Assembly: GCF_907164915.1 (NCBI RefSeq)
Contig: NC_061870.1
Span: 4,864,273-4,928,272, forward strand
Length of the DNA: 64,000 nt
Direction of reading: 5' to 3'
DNA from: Impatiens glandulifera
Taxonomy: Eukaryota > Streptophyta > Magnoliopsida > Ericales > Balsaminaceae
Part shown: positions 1 to 10,820 of the stretch, one piece after another
How the letters are laid out: each line of letters opens with the position of its first letter
How positions within the stretch are numbered: position 1 is the stretch's first letter
Notes under the pieces: model-generated
Databases searched by the model: none
What the model saw: the letters and a program-made list of their open reading frames with translations, nothing else
Told to the model about the DNA's origin: nothing
Program-made: the position numbers and the translations under genes

Positions 1-1
1 T

Positions 2-1303
2 TTTGAAGAATCATTTGCTCCTGTAGCTAGACTTGAGGCCATTAAAATATTTTTAGCATTTGTGGCTTTCAAAAATTTCAAAGTTTTTCAAATGGATGTT
101 AAAAGCGCTTTTCTAAATGGTAAAATAAATGAAGAGGTGTATGTTGATCAACCTCCAGGTTTTAAAAATCCAGAACACGTAAATTATGTTTACCGGCTAA
201 ACAAAGCCCTTTACAGTTTGAAATAGGCTCCAAGAGCCTGGTATGATACATTAACCGCATTTTTATTTGATCACAAGTTTACAATAGGTTTAGTTGATAA
301 AACCCTCTTCAAATTTGAGAAAAAGGAACACATATTACTAGTTCAAATTTATGTTGATGATATCATTTTCGGGTCAACCGATCCAAAATTATGTCATAAA
401 TTTTCGAAAATGATGACTGACAAATTTCAAATGAGTATGATGGGAGAATTAAGTTTCTTCCTAGGTCTTCAGGTTAAGCAGATCGAAACCAAAACCTTAA
501 TAAGCGAGACAAAATACACAGCTGAATTGTTGAAGAAATTTGGAATGGACACATGTGCCGAGGCGGCTACACCAATGAGTTCATCCGTAAAGTTAGACAA
601 AGATGAGGAAGTACAAACAGTTGACATTACAGCATATCGAGGAATCATCGGTTCACTACTTTACCTAACAGCCAGCCGACCGGACATCCTGTTCGCAGTC
701 GGAGTATGAAAGAGATTTCAAGCCAACCCAAAACAATCATATTATATCGCGGCTAAAAGGATTCTAAAATAATTGAAAGGAACTCAAGATGTGGGACTTT
801 GGTACCCAAAAGACTCAAGCTTCAATCTAATAAGCTACTCGGATGCAGACTATGCAAGTTGCAAAATCGATCGAAAGAGTACAAGTGAGACTTGCCAGTT
901 TCTGGGAGACCGACTTGTATTATGGAATAGCAAAAAGCAAATCTCAGTTGCAACATCAACCGCAGAGGCAGAATACCTAGCAGCCGGAAGTTGTTGTGCA
1001 CAACTCCTCTGGATCCAACAACAACTAAGGGACTTTGGTGTGACCGCTGAAGAGTCGCCAATATTTTGTGACACCAGTGCAATAGCGATCACATATAATC
1101 CGGTGTTGCACTCAAGAACAAAGCATATTGACATAAGACATCATTTCATCCGGGAGTATGTGAAACAGAAATACATCTGGCTGGAGTATGTCTCAACCGA
1201 ACAGCAAGTGGTTGATATCTTCACCAAACCGATACAGGAAGCTAAGTTTTCTTATTTCAAAAACATCTTAGGACTTACTGATAGCAAGAAACTCATGCCA
1301 TAA
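2..1303 (+). pseudogene. Sirevirus-like Ty1/copia pol 3' part (reverse transcriptase and RNase H), broken
   Basis: One reading frame runs from the window edge to the TAA at 1301-1303. It encodes the C-terminal half of a copia polyprotein. The RT palm signature YVDD is near 350-361, the [10 protein letters not shown] block near 92-121, and RNase H blocks are YSDADYA (about 835) and STAEAEYLAA (about 956). The terminal block is VVDIFTKP (about 1208). Three in-frame stops break it: TAG at 224-226, where the family normally has Gln in the LKQAP block, TGA at 707-709 and TAA at 770-772. No frameshift is needed, so decay is by point mutation only. The end of the protein and the ORFs that follow suggest the Sirevirus (Maximus/SIRE) group. 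Protease, integrase and gag lie outside the window. It would have copied element RNA into cDNA; this copy cannot. Confidence 0.93.
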
Positions 1304-1928
1304 TCATTAATGCATGTTTTCAAGCTTACATCATCATGAAAAACCGAGGTATATGTTCAAGGAGAAGCTTTCGCTTCTCAAACCGTACCTCAATAGGAGA
1401 TTAAACATTCAAGGTGCTAACCGGAAGGAAGTCTTCAGTTATGCCTGACAAATTCATATTACCAAATCACATGTATATATATTGAGCGGTTCAAATGACT
1501 TGGTAAAACAGATAGTTTAATCCAAAGCTGAACAAATGTCGATCTGGTTCGACATTTCTTCACACCGGAATAAGCTATCTCGATAAAACCGGTCATGGAA
1601 AACCAACCAATAAAATGCATCATGGTTTCGGTAAATTGAAATTTTCCGGTTAAATTGGGACGGTTAACCGTGTTTCCATGCACACCTTGAAAATGGAACC
1701 TATGAATCATAAACAGTTTACCTCAATCGAGATGACGACACGTGTCCATCATCAAGAGAGGAAGACTAACATTTTGTCCATATATTTATTTTCATCATGA
1801 AAATCTTTAGTCATCATTACTATTGCATTGGAACTAAACATTGTACATTTTAACAAGTTAACTTCCTATTAATTATCCGATGACATCACTAAGCACGCTT
1901 ATACTTCTAACCTAGCCGAACCCTTGGC
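1304..1928 (+). other. Post-pol spacer and putative promoter of aORF copy 1
   Basis: No open frame of note. A hairpin lies 43 bp after the pol stop: GAGAAGC TTTC GCTTCTC at about 1362-1379, with an outer GAGGTA/TACCTC pair at 1346 and 1386. A perfect 10-bp palindrome GACACGTGTC (G-box core CACGTG at 1739-1744) lies 190 bp upstream of the TATA box. There is no recognisable polypurine tract or LTR start between pol and the next ORF, so that ORF appears to belong to the element. Confidence 0.5.
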
Positions 1929-1936
1929 TATATAAA
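1929..1936 (+). promoter_or_regulatory. TATA box of aORF copy 1
   Basis: TATATAAA, 82 bp before the ATG at 2011. It is followed by a short leader without an upstream ATG. Two more copies of the same octamer precede aORF copies 2 and 3 at similar distances. Confidence 0.55.
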
Positions 1937-2010
1937 CAACCCTCCAACCTTCAAAACATCTCACAAGATCATTATCAACAAAACATTTGAACTAAGCTTA
2001 TCACAAGAAC

Positions 2011-2722
2011 ATGAACTCCTCTCCTCTTTCTAAAAAGATCATTTTAGCCGATTTCGACTCAATCTACCAGTACGAAGATCACGACATTAAGGAAATGTTT
2101 CTTGCCCTTGAATGAACCGGGCTAAGAAAGTTCTTGGAGAATTGCTTTATCATCGACTACTTAGTAGTCGATGAATTCTTTAAAACAGCTAAAGAAGTGC
2201 ACCGGGACATCATCCTGGCGCAAGTCTATAGTCAATCCTTTCTATTCAGCGATACGGATTTCGCTGAATACTGCGGTTTCCCACTAAAGGGGTAACCGAT
2301 CTCACATACTCTCCGGTGACCATTGAAGAAATGAGTCACCTATTCTCAAGCTCTAACATCCCAGTTAAAACCTAGGGTGCTAAGAGCCAACTCTCTCACA
2401 AGTACCAGATTCTCAGCGAGATTCTAGGAAAACCGTTATGGGTAGAGAAAAGAGCTACTACTATACCCAACAAATGTTTGAAATGATGATTTCCATCACG
2501 GTTGGGACATCGGTCAACTGGTCCTAGATCATCTTCAAAAATTTGAAGAAGATGATCACTTCAAACAAAACCGGCTACGCTCCCCAACTGAGCGGTTTTT
2601 GTGCAAGTCTTGACATCCACTCCGGACCATTCGTCACTCTCCACCCGAAGCATGTGCTGACCAAGGAGAGAATCCAAGAGATGATCGACCGATGGAAAAA
2701 GGCAAGGACTAAGAAGACTTGA
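2011..2722 (+). pseudogene. aORF copy 1: short-form gag-like post-pol ORF, broken
   Basis: ATG at 2011 is the first after the TATA box. The N-terminal domain has the family pattern: DFDSIYQYEDHDIKEMF, then TGLRKFL, then VVDEFFKT, with a FPLKG block near residue 94. TGA at 2113-2115 breaks it early. A one-base frameshift near 2295 and TAG codons in the middle follow. The conserved NWS..IFKNLKKM block is near 2517, with a TAG inside it. The frame ends with a basic stretch, IDRWKKARTKKT, and TGA at 2720-2722. At about 237 codons it lacks the lysine-rich and Gly-rich tails of the long copies. Function unknown; a structural or Env-position protein of the retroelement is possible. Confidence 0.7.
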
Positions 2723-3112
2723 ACCGTTGGGTCATCCAACGTCTAATCTCTTTATGTCTTTTCTATAACCGAACCATCTCATTCTCTTACTTTACTGAAC
2801 CGGTAATTTTGTTGTACTACCGGTTCGGTACATCCATTAATGAAAACCATTTTTTTCCTCTTCTAGCCAAACGTTGAGAAAATAAAAACATTAATGCTCT
2901 GAAATATTCTACATCAAACAACTCAAATCAACCTTGGAAACAGAAATATTCACTTCCCAAAAGTCCTTCCTAGTCTGGATAGACTAGACAGCCTACAAAG
3001 CACCTTTCCCAAACAGATTATTCTCTTGAAAAGACATCAAGAATTTATGACTATAAATGAACGGTCTAATTTTTCAAAATATTCTCATTAAATGCACCTC
3101 AACCGCATGCAC
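2723..3112. other. Spacer between aORF copies 1 and 2
   Basis: AT-rich, with no coding potential seen. It contains CCGGTT-type motifs typical of the surrounding element (ACCGGTAATTTTG and ACCGGTTCGG near 2800-2830). No LTR boundary recognised. Confidence 0.4.
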
Positions 3113-3120
3113 TATATAAA
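3113..3120 (+). promoter_or_regulatory. TATA box of aORF copy 2
   Basis: TATATAAA in the context CACTATATAAAGAC, 111 bp before the ATG at 3224. A CT-rich leader (TCTCTCTCTC near 3161-3172) follows, as expected for a plant 5' UTR. Confidence 0.55.
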
Positions 3121-3223
3121 GACACCATCTGTTCTCAAACAAATCACACTTCAGAAATATCTCTCTCTCTCTATATTTTGAATCTTCAAACTTCAATCTC
3201 CGTTTCTTAATCTGTTCTTCAAA

Positions 3224-3981
3224 ATGAATGTTGAACTTCGAAACACCATCATTGTCAATTTTGATGATGTTCTGAACTCCAGATTCGATGGTGTTCTTTT
3301 CCAACCTCTACTCGAATCCGGCTTACGAAGATTCCTTGAAAAGGATCGGACACCATCCTCGAAGAGGATGTGCACGAGTTCTTCAATAACGGATATCTAA
3401 GGAACGATGGCAGCATCGGTACCATCATTGATGGTTCATTACATTAGCTCACTGAAGAGTCATTCACAAACTTTTTCCACCTTCCATCCGAAGGATTTTC
3501 GGATTTTCCAACACCCTTCTTTCCAGCAAAAGAAGACTATTCATTCATCTTCTCCGGCACCGCCAATTCGGTTGAAGACCATGGTCTAAAAGATGACCTT
3601 GCTCCTCATTTTCAAGTCCTTCAAGTTTTGTTCCAGCGGTCCATTCTGGGCCGAATGTCAAATCAAAACTATTCTCGGGAGGTGTTTGACCTAATGATTT
3701 CAATACTTAGACCCTCTCCCATAAATTGGGCCTCATACATTTTCAATAACCTGAAGAAGCTCGTTAGAGCTCCAAGAGGAAGAATTGGCTTTTCTCATCA
3801 AATAAGCCGATACATGCGTATCAACTTCTCCAACCTTGGACCAGAAGTCCCGATAGGACCGGCCAACACTCTGACCAACCACATGATGGAAAGCTAGATC
3901 GGAAGAATTGAGAACCGGACCGGTAACACCGTGGAGGAATGGATCGAGAGAATGAGAGAAGGAGACTACTTTCATTTTTAA
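3224..3981 (+). pseudogene. aORF copy 2: short-form gag-like post-pol ORF, broken
   Basis: Starts MNVELRNTIIVNFDDVL. The conserved block LLESGLRRFLE is near residues 37-47, then a one-base frameshift falls at about 3340-3350. The next frame reads TILEEDVHEFFNNG, LTEESFTNFFHLPSEGFSD, then INWASYIFNNLKKLVRAP (about 3722-3775) and a GFSHQISRYM block. It ends EEWIERMREGDYFHF with TAA at 3979-3981. In-frame TAG codons are at about 3446 and 3895. The length (about 252 codons) and basic/acidic C-terminus match copy 1, so these two are one size class. It is diverged from copy 1, which implies old tandem duplication. Function unknown. Confidence 0.7.
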
Positions 3982-4424
3982 AATCTTTATTGTTTCCGGT
4001 TATTTCGGTCATTTTGTTGTACGAACGAGTAACCATATGTGTCATCATTCCTCCGATTTAATTTATAAAAAATTTCAAATTTTTGTTCTTCCGGCTTACT
4101 ACCCAACTTCATCTCCGGTTTGACAAATTTTCAAACTTAATATCATCTCTCCGGTTTACCAAACTTCCGTTAAACATTAAGATCTTCCTGTTAACCAAAA
4201 CTTCCGGTTTAAGCAATGTATCTCAAACATTTATCATTCGGCTAAACTTCAAATTAACTGCCAACAGTTTACCGCCCCTAGATTACCGCCCATATTTATC
4301 GCCCATGTTAAACTTCCTTATTTACCGCCAAAAGTTACTGTAGTAACTTTTGGAGGGAAAATTGGCGCCAAAACCGAGAATGAAGCAACGGTTCGATTCC
4401 TTAACCGTCAAGTAATCGTCCACC
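3982..4424. other. Spacer with perfect 11-bp hairpin upstream of aORF copy 3
   Basis: Non-coding, rich in CCGGTTTA-type motifs and short T/A runs. A perfect inverted repeat, CCAAAAGTTAC / GTAACTTTTGG with loop TGTA, occupies 4328-4353. A palindrome TTGGCGCCAA follows at about 4362-4371. Both are 55-100 bp upstream of the TATA box. Confidence 0.45.
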
Positions 4425-4432
4425 TATATAAA
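4425..4432 (+). promoter_or_regulatory. TATA box of aORF copy 3
   Basis: TATATAAA, 116 bp before the ATG at 4541. The leader is TC-rich (TTTCTCTCTCT and repeated ATCTTC), resembling a plant 5' UTR. Confidence 0.55.
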
Positions 4433-4540
4433 TCAGAAACCACTCATTATTCAACCAAGCTTTCTCTCTCTAAAAATCTTCAAAAATCTTTTCATCCATA
4501 TCTCTCAAGATCTTCATCTTCTTCATCACATCGAATCATC

Positions 4541-5805
4541 ATGGGATCAGATAACACACTATTCAACTACATCTTGCAGGTTGATTTCAAGGATATCGAG
4601 CAACACGGAACAAGCGAGTACAAAGCTGTGATCCAATCCTTGAAGGAATCTGGGCTGGAGACTTATCTATCGGGTCCGTTCATCCTCCACCAGGAGGAAG
4701 TCATGGAGTTCTTCAGCACGGCAATCCTGACAAAGAGAACCATCTCTGTCACCGTGTGCGGCAAAGCCTTTGAAATAACTGAAGAAATATTTGCTGAAGT
4801 TCTCGGTTTGCATAACACCGGGAGAGATTTCCGAACAAGCCTACCGGAAGCTGATTCTGAAGCAATCCGACAGGCAATCTCAAAAGATGCAGCGGATCTA
4901 GTGACTCACTCTAGCCGGAAGCTTAAGCTCAAACCGGAATTCAAATGGCTAATGGATATTATCTCCAAATCCCTTCAAGGAAAAGGAGGTAATTTCGACA
5001 ACATGACCCGTCTCAAGATGGAGATGATGATGTGTATTGTCCGCGGTGACAAGATTGACTAGGGAAGTGTCCTCTTCGAGCAACTTTGCGAGGTAATTGC
5101 TAAAATGAACGGTCGGGTGCAAGCTTATGCCATACCGATCGGAAAAATTCTGCGTTTTCTACAAGTAGGAATCAGCGAAGGTACACCCCTCTCCACCTCA
5201 AAAATAATGAACGCTGAAAATGTGAACACCAGGGTGGTTAAACCGGCCAAACCGAGATCTCCAAGAGCCAAAGTCTCAAAGGAAGCTGAACCGGCTGCTC
5301 CGGTTGGCGAAGGTTCCAAAGAAACCGAACCGAATTGTAAGGCCAAGCAAGCTGAAGTCCCAAAGAAGAGGAAAAGAGTCAAGAGCTTGGCCAAGAAAGC
5401 CGCAAAGAAACCGACAAACAAACCTCAAGACTTTGAGAAAATTCTATCTTCAGATCAATCCCCTCGGCTATCCGATCCGATGCTCCACCCTACACCTCTA
5501 AGAGTTGACGTTCCAGTTCAGGTTTCCTCTACCCTTATTCCGAAAAAGGGACGGATTCAGCCGGATCGGTTCCATCTTCAAGGCAAACCGAATCTTCGGG
5601 GAGCCATGTCGTTCTATCTAAGCTGAAGAAGAAACCGACCAAGGAGGTTAGTACTCATTCTAAGCACTCTAAATCCCCCTCCAAAAATGTTAACGATGTG
5701 ATAAAGGATATCGGGCTGAGAACCTCAGAGATAATAGAGAACATCTCTGAACTAGCGTGGCTTCAGATAACCAATCCAACAGAGAGAGAAAAATGTGACT
5801 ATTAG
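4541..5805 (+). pseudogene. aORF copy 3: long-form gag-like post-pol ORF, nearly intact
   Basis: ATG at 4541. The N-terminal domain has VDFKDIEQHG, LKESGLETYLSGPFILH and VMEFFST, then ITEEIFAEVLGL. The frame is open to TAG at 5060-5062. The stop sits exactly where the family has Trp in its NWxS block (ID-stop-GSVLFEQL), as expected from one TGG-to-TAG change. The same frame goes on through VQAYAIPIGKILRFLQVG to a Lys/Pro/Ala-rich region (about residues 228-300, for example KKRKRVKSLAKKAAKK). A frameshift near 5560 is needed to reach VVLSKLKKKPTKEVS, and the frame ends at TAG 5803-5805. The basic tail suggests nucleic-acid binding or nuclear targeting. Function unproven. It runs directly into a truncated LTR. 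Confidence 0.7.
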
Positions 5806-6488
5806 GATATCCTTCACTATAAAAGGAAGACGAAGGGTCTTCATTAAATGCAGTTTTTACAGTTTTTCTGAATTATCAAGAGAAAGAATTGAACATCCAT
5901 CAGTAAAAGGAAATCTTACGCGTGACTCTAAATCGTAGTTGAAATCCTTGAAAGCGTTGTTGTTGTTTTGAGTTATTGTATTACATCAGAGTGAGTGGTG
6001 TAACCGACGAGTAGCGATTAAGACTCGTTCGACATTGTGTGAGTGTTGTAACATTCAAGTTAGTGAAAATCCTTCTCATCATCTGAGAAGAAGGGGTGAC
6101 GTAGGAGAGTTTGCTCCGAACATCCATAAAAAATCTTGTCTCGTATTATTTTCTTTATTTTCGGCTTACTCACTTTAAACCGAACTATCACTTACTTCAA
6201 ACCAAACTGAAACATAAACCTCTACCTTAACCGAACAGATCTATCTATCCTCTCTAACTGATTCCTTATAAATATCATCCAAATCAAACTTTGAGTGTTG
6301 CTTCAAGCTGAAATAGACATTTCTACCCTTGAACCCGGTTCAAGAGTCTGTGACAGCTTGTGTAGTGTTAAGAAACGGTTTTAGTCTCTAACCGGACTAT
6401 CACCAATCAGTGTGTGTATTATTGTTGTTAAGCGTTCTCCCTTAGAAACCGGAACCCCGGTTCTCCAAGGGCGATCCCGATCCTAACA
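5771..6488 (+). mobile_element. Truncated copia LTR, 3' part
   Basis: Contains CCAAT (5771), TATAAAAG (5818-5825) and the block GGGGTGACGTAGGAG followed by CCGAACATCCATAAA (about 6093-6130). It ends GATCCTAACA at 6488. The same order and the same terminus occur in the solo LTR at 62309-63626, so this is the same LTR family. The 5' part of the LTR is missing or fused into aORF copy 3. No primer-binding site follows 6488. Confidence 0.65.
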
Positions 6489-7735
6489 ATAATTTTCAAG
6501 CATAAAACACCATAAACAACAATCATACAAGATTATTTAATTTGAAATATAAAAATTTCAAATTCAAACTGTAAATATGTATTAGAGGGTGATTGGAACC
6601 TTACCATGAATTGAAGAACACTTCTTGATCCTTAGGGAAGTTTTTCAGATACTCAGATCCAAGATTTAAGGCCTCTAAAAGAAAATTAAAAAATCCAAAA
6701 GTTTGAAGCTTTAATGGCAGATTTTTTATTTTCTTCAATTTAAAGGTGGAGAGTCGATTTGTTTTTTGGAATGATTGAGGAGATGTATTTATAACATCTT
6801 TGACTCGGTGGAGGCTTCAAGTGGATTGAATCAACCAAAAACTATTAATGGTGTTATGTCTCTTCTTCCGACCACTTGATGATATAGGGATGAATTATCA
6901 TCGAAGTAGGGTGATCATTTCAGATTTTGAATTCGCCAAAAATGTGGACTATCGAATGAGTTCCAATTTGCAAAATCAAAGACGATTATTCATCCTTATC
7001 CTCGCGATGTCACGATGAGGAAGACGATCAGAGGCTAAAACGTCATTTGCATTCCCTCAGCGATCCATCAAGGCGTCGTTGCGCTTGGGCGTTCCGTTAG
7101 CGACGTGGCTAACGGGCGTTGGCCAATCACCTACTCCCCGGACGTGCGCGTCTTCATTTGTAGGGGGCTACACGAACTACTTCTCGGCATTTCATGAAGA
7201 TCCGATGCTCATCCAGTGGACGCGATTTCTACTGTTGCCATGCCACAGGATTTCGGCTACACCCGATAATGAATTTTATTTTTTATTTAAAACTTTAAGG
7301 GATTGTTTAAAATTGATTTTTCATTCACCATTTTGGCTTTAATTTTGATTTTTTTTAATATACAAAATATTAAAAAAAAGGCAATTATTTTACCAATTTT
7401 TTTTTTATTTTTTTATTTTTAGGGTTAAATAAATAATTATGGTGATGAAATGAGTATCTCATTTTATCCTAAATTATTTATTTTAATCTCTAATTTCTTT
7501 TAAAAATTATTTAAAGATAAATGAGTAAACATTTATTCCAAATAATTTTATTTTTAATATTTTGACCATTTTCCTTAATTAATTAGGCTTTAATTATCAC
7601 AATAATTAGTCTAATTCATTATTTTAATTGGGTTTTAGTGATGAGATTAATTATTTTAATTTTATTTATTCAAAATTATATAAAAATAATTATTTTAATT
7701 TTATAAATTGGTGTGTAGAATTTTAGTGCTTACAG
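6489..7735 (-). mobile_element. Tat/Ogre-like gypsy LTR on the minus strand
   Basis: The reverse complement corresponds to the plus-strand region 32870-34100. Both have the same AT-rich start (AATTTATAAAATTAAAAATAA type), followed by a GC-richer block near 6960-7260. A promoter-like TTATAAATA reads leftward at about 6786-6796, matching GGCTATAAATAGCC at 33833. No open frame. The boundary is approximate. Confidence 0.5.
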
Positions 7736-8490
7736 AGTTCCCCTCTCGAATCGAGTTTGAATACAACAAACTGGTTTTGAAAACGTTGATTCGAGTATGA
7801 CATCTAACACTTTGTTATCTAGTTCAATTTATACTGAGGGGGTTTACAAAATATGGAACCAATGGCGTGTTGATTATTGGAGTGACCTGGTGATGTTGTA
7901 TATAACAACTCGTCAAGGTGCTTCCAAGCGTTGCTATAGGGATCTTTCTTTGATGATTATCCTAACAAGGATAATTGTTGGGAATTATATTTTACAGAAC
8001 TTAATAATGTACCCGTAAAATCTATGGGGTAACGATAATCATTGTTTATTGAAACATCAATCCCTTTGTAACTTAAATATCAATAGATTATTCAAGGTAG
8101 TCATATATAAATGGCTATTGGTTTATGTCATGAGATATGCAAAGAACAAGAAAGTTTTAATAACGTTTCATGTGGGTTACTAACAAGTAACGCTTAGGGT
8201 GATCATAATCATATGATCATGAAACCATCAACATATGAGTCTTGGTGAGGAAGCTAATAAACTTTCCTATGGGGGCTTACTAAGTAATGCATTGTGTGAT
8301 CATGTATATATATAATCATGGTACTATCCATAGATAGATTTACCGTGAGATTTAACAAACTTTCAAGGAAGACCACTCACAAGCGAGGTAGAAAACGATC
8401 ACATATAAATGATCGTGGTGCTATCAACATATAGACTTTCGTGGATTAATAAGATAAGATCTATCAGAAACTTAGGATTTCATCAAAGTA
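7736..8490 (-). other. 3' untranslated segment of the Tat-like relic
   Basis: Non-coding. It is the inverted counterpart of 39960-40640; for example, CTCTCGAATCGAGTTTGA at 7745 matches the complement of the segment near 40605. It carries repeated GTGATCATGxxATCATGGT dyads. It connects the LTR to the repeat array. Confidence 0.5.
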
Positions 8491-10820
8491 CCTATCAAGA
8501 GATATAGTTTTCTTGAGTATCTTATTAGAAGGTATGGTTTGGTTACCTATCAAGTTATAGGGTTTTGTTTGAGGACCTATTGAGTGATAGGGTTTTGAAG
8601 TACATGTTCGAGTGACAAGGTTTTGGTACCTATTTGGATGATAGGGCTTTTCTTTTGAGATATTTGGTCTTAGTGATGTTGGGAGAGGTGATACCTATTA
8701 AGAGATAGGATTTTAGCAAAATTGTATATAAAAGATGTCTCGATCTACTAACAAATAGGGTTTTCAAACGGAATTGTGTACGAATGATTAACTCACCTAT
8801 CAACAGATAGAATTTGTAACCGAACCATATATAAATGATGTCTTGACCTATTTATAGATAGGGTTAAGTCATAGAGATGTGTACTAATGATGTCTCGACC
8901 TATTAACAAATAGAATTTATTCCTGAAGTCATGTACGAACGACGCCTCACCTATTAAAAACATAGGATTAAGTCACGGAGTCGTGTACAAAAAACGTCTC
9001 GACCTATTAACAAATATGATTTAGTCATGGAGTCATGTACAAACGACGTATCGACTTATTAATAAATAGGATTTAGTCATAGAGATGTGTACGAACGACG
9101 TCTCGACTTATTAACAAATAGGATTTAGTCACGGAGATGTGTACGAATGACGCCTAAACCTATTAACTAATAGGATTTTGTCATAGACTCGTGTATGAAC
9201 AATAGTCTCGACCTATTAACAAATAGGATTTAGTCAGAGTCCTGTACAAACGACATCTCGACCTATTAACAAATAGGATTTAGTCACAGAGTCGTGTTCG
9301 AGCGACGTCTCGACCTATTAACAAATACTATTTAGTCACGGAGTCGTGTATAAATGATGTCGTGATCTATTGACAGATGGGATTTCTAACGGAATCATAT
9401 ACAAATGATGTCTCAACCTATTAACAAATAGAATTTATTCTTGAAGTCATGTACGAACGACGCCTCACCTATTAAAAACATAGGATTAAGTCACGGAGTC
9501 GTGTACAAAAAACGTCTCGACCTATTAACAAATATGATTTAGTCATGGAGTCGTGTACAAACGACGTATCGACTTATTAATAAATAGGATTTAGTCATAG
9601 AGATGTGTACGAACGACGTCTCGACTTATTAACAAATAGGATTTAGTCACGGAGATGTGTACGAATGACGTCTAGACCTATTAACAAATAGGATTTTGTC
9701 ATAGACTCGTGTATGAACAATAATCTCGACCTATTAACAAATAGGATTTAGTCACGGAGTCCTGTACAAACGACATCTCGACCTATTAACAAATAGGATT
9801 TAGTCACAGAGTCGTGTTCGAGTGACGTCTCGACCTATTAACAAATACTATTTAGTCACGGAGTCGTGTATAAATGATGTTGTGATCTATTGACAGATGG
9901 GATTTCTAACGGAATCATATACAAATGATGTCTCAACCTATCGACATATAGGGTTTTAACTAGATCATGCATGTATGATTTTAGGTCTTGTCAACTAACA
10001 AGATTGTTAACAAATCATCTTAAAATGATCTTTATGCTTGTTAACAAACAAGGCTTGAAACGGAGTTGTGTACAAACGATTTCTCGTACCTATCGACAGA
10101 TAGAGTTTCTAACGGAATCATATACAAATGATGTCTCGACATATTGACAAATAGGGTTTTTATTGGATCATGTACGTATGATCTCAGGTCTTATCAATAG
10201 ACAAGATTGTTAACTGATCATCTTACAAATGATCTCTATGCTTATTAACAAACAAGGCTTACAACGGAATCGTGTACGAATGATTTCTCGTACTTATCAA
10301 CTGATATAATTTAGGATACCTAACTACAATTAGGACTTTGGTACCTAATGACAATTACAGTTTTAGTAGAATCCTATAAAAAACGATCTATCACACCTAT
10401 CAATAGATAGAGTTTTGAGTACCTAACTACAATTAAGGTTTGGAACGGGATAATGTACGAACGAACTCACGTACCTATCAATAGATAGGGTTTAGATAAC
10501 TAATAACAACTAGGGTTTTTTGTGGAATCTTATAAAAATGATTTATTGCACCTATCAACATATAGGGTTTTGGGTACTTTACTATAATTAGGGTTTGAAA
10601 TGGAATCGTGTACGAACGATCTCACGTACCTATCAACATATAGAGTTTAGATACCAACTAGGTTTATTAGTATAATCGTATAAAAATGGTCTATCTCAAC
10701 TATTAACAAATAGGGTTTGGGATACTCATTTACAAATAGGATTCTAAAACGGGATCGTGTACGAACGATCTTATGTACCTATCTACAGATAGGGTTTGGG
10801 AGACTCAGTTTTTACTTATT
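8490..10820. repeat. Tandem array of about 52-bp monomers with 518-bp higher-order repeat
   Basis: Monomers follow the pattern CCTATTAACAAATAGG, then ATTTAGTCACGGAG, TCGTGTAC and AACGACGTCTC, about 52 bp each. Each has a short dyad, CCTATT-aaca-AATAGG. A block of about ten monomers is duplicated with a 518-bp offset (TAGAATTTATTC at 8911 and at 9429). Toward 10.0-10.8 kb the monomers grade into a longer, less regular form. Plant Tat/Ogre elements are known to carry such hypervariable tandem repeats between integrase and the 3' LTR, and the position here fits. Confidence 0.85.

Noticed and set aside
822..1134. Minus-strand open frames opposite the first pol fragment
   Set aside because: They are antisense shadows of the RT/RNase H coding sequence.
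4362..4371. TTGGCGCCAA as an E2F site
   Set aside because: Short palindrome with an imperfect consensus; no other cell-cycle signal nearby.
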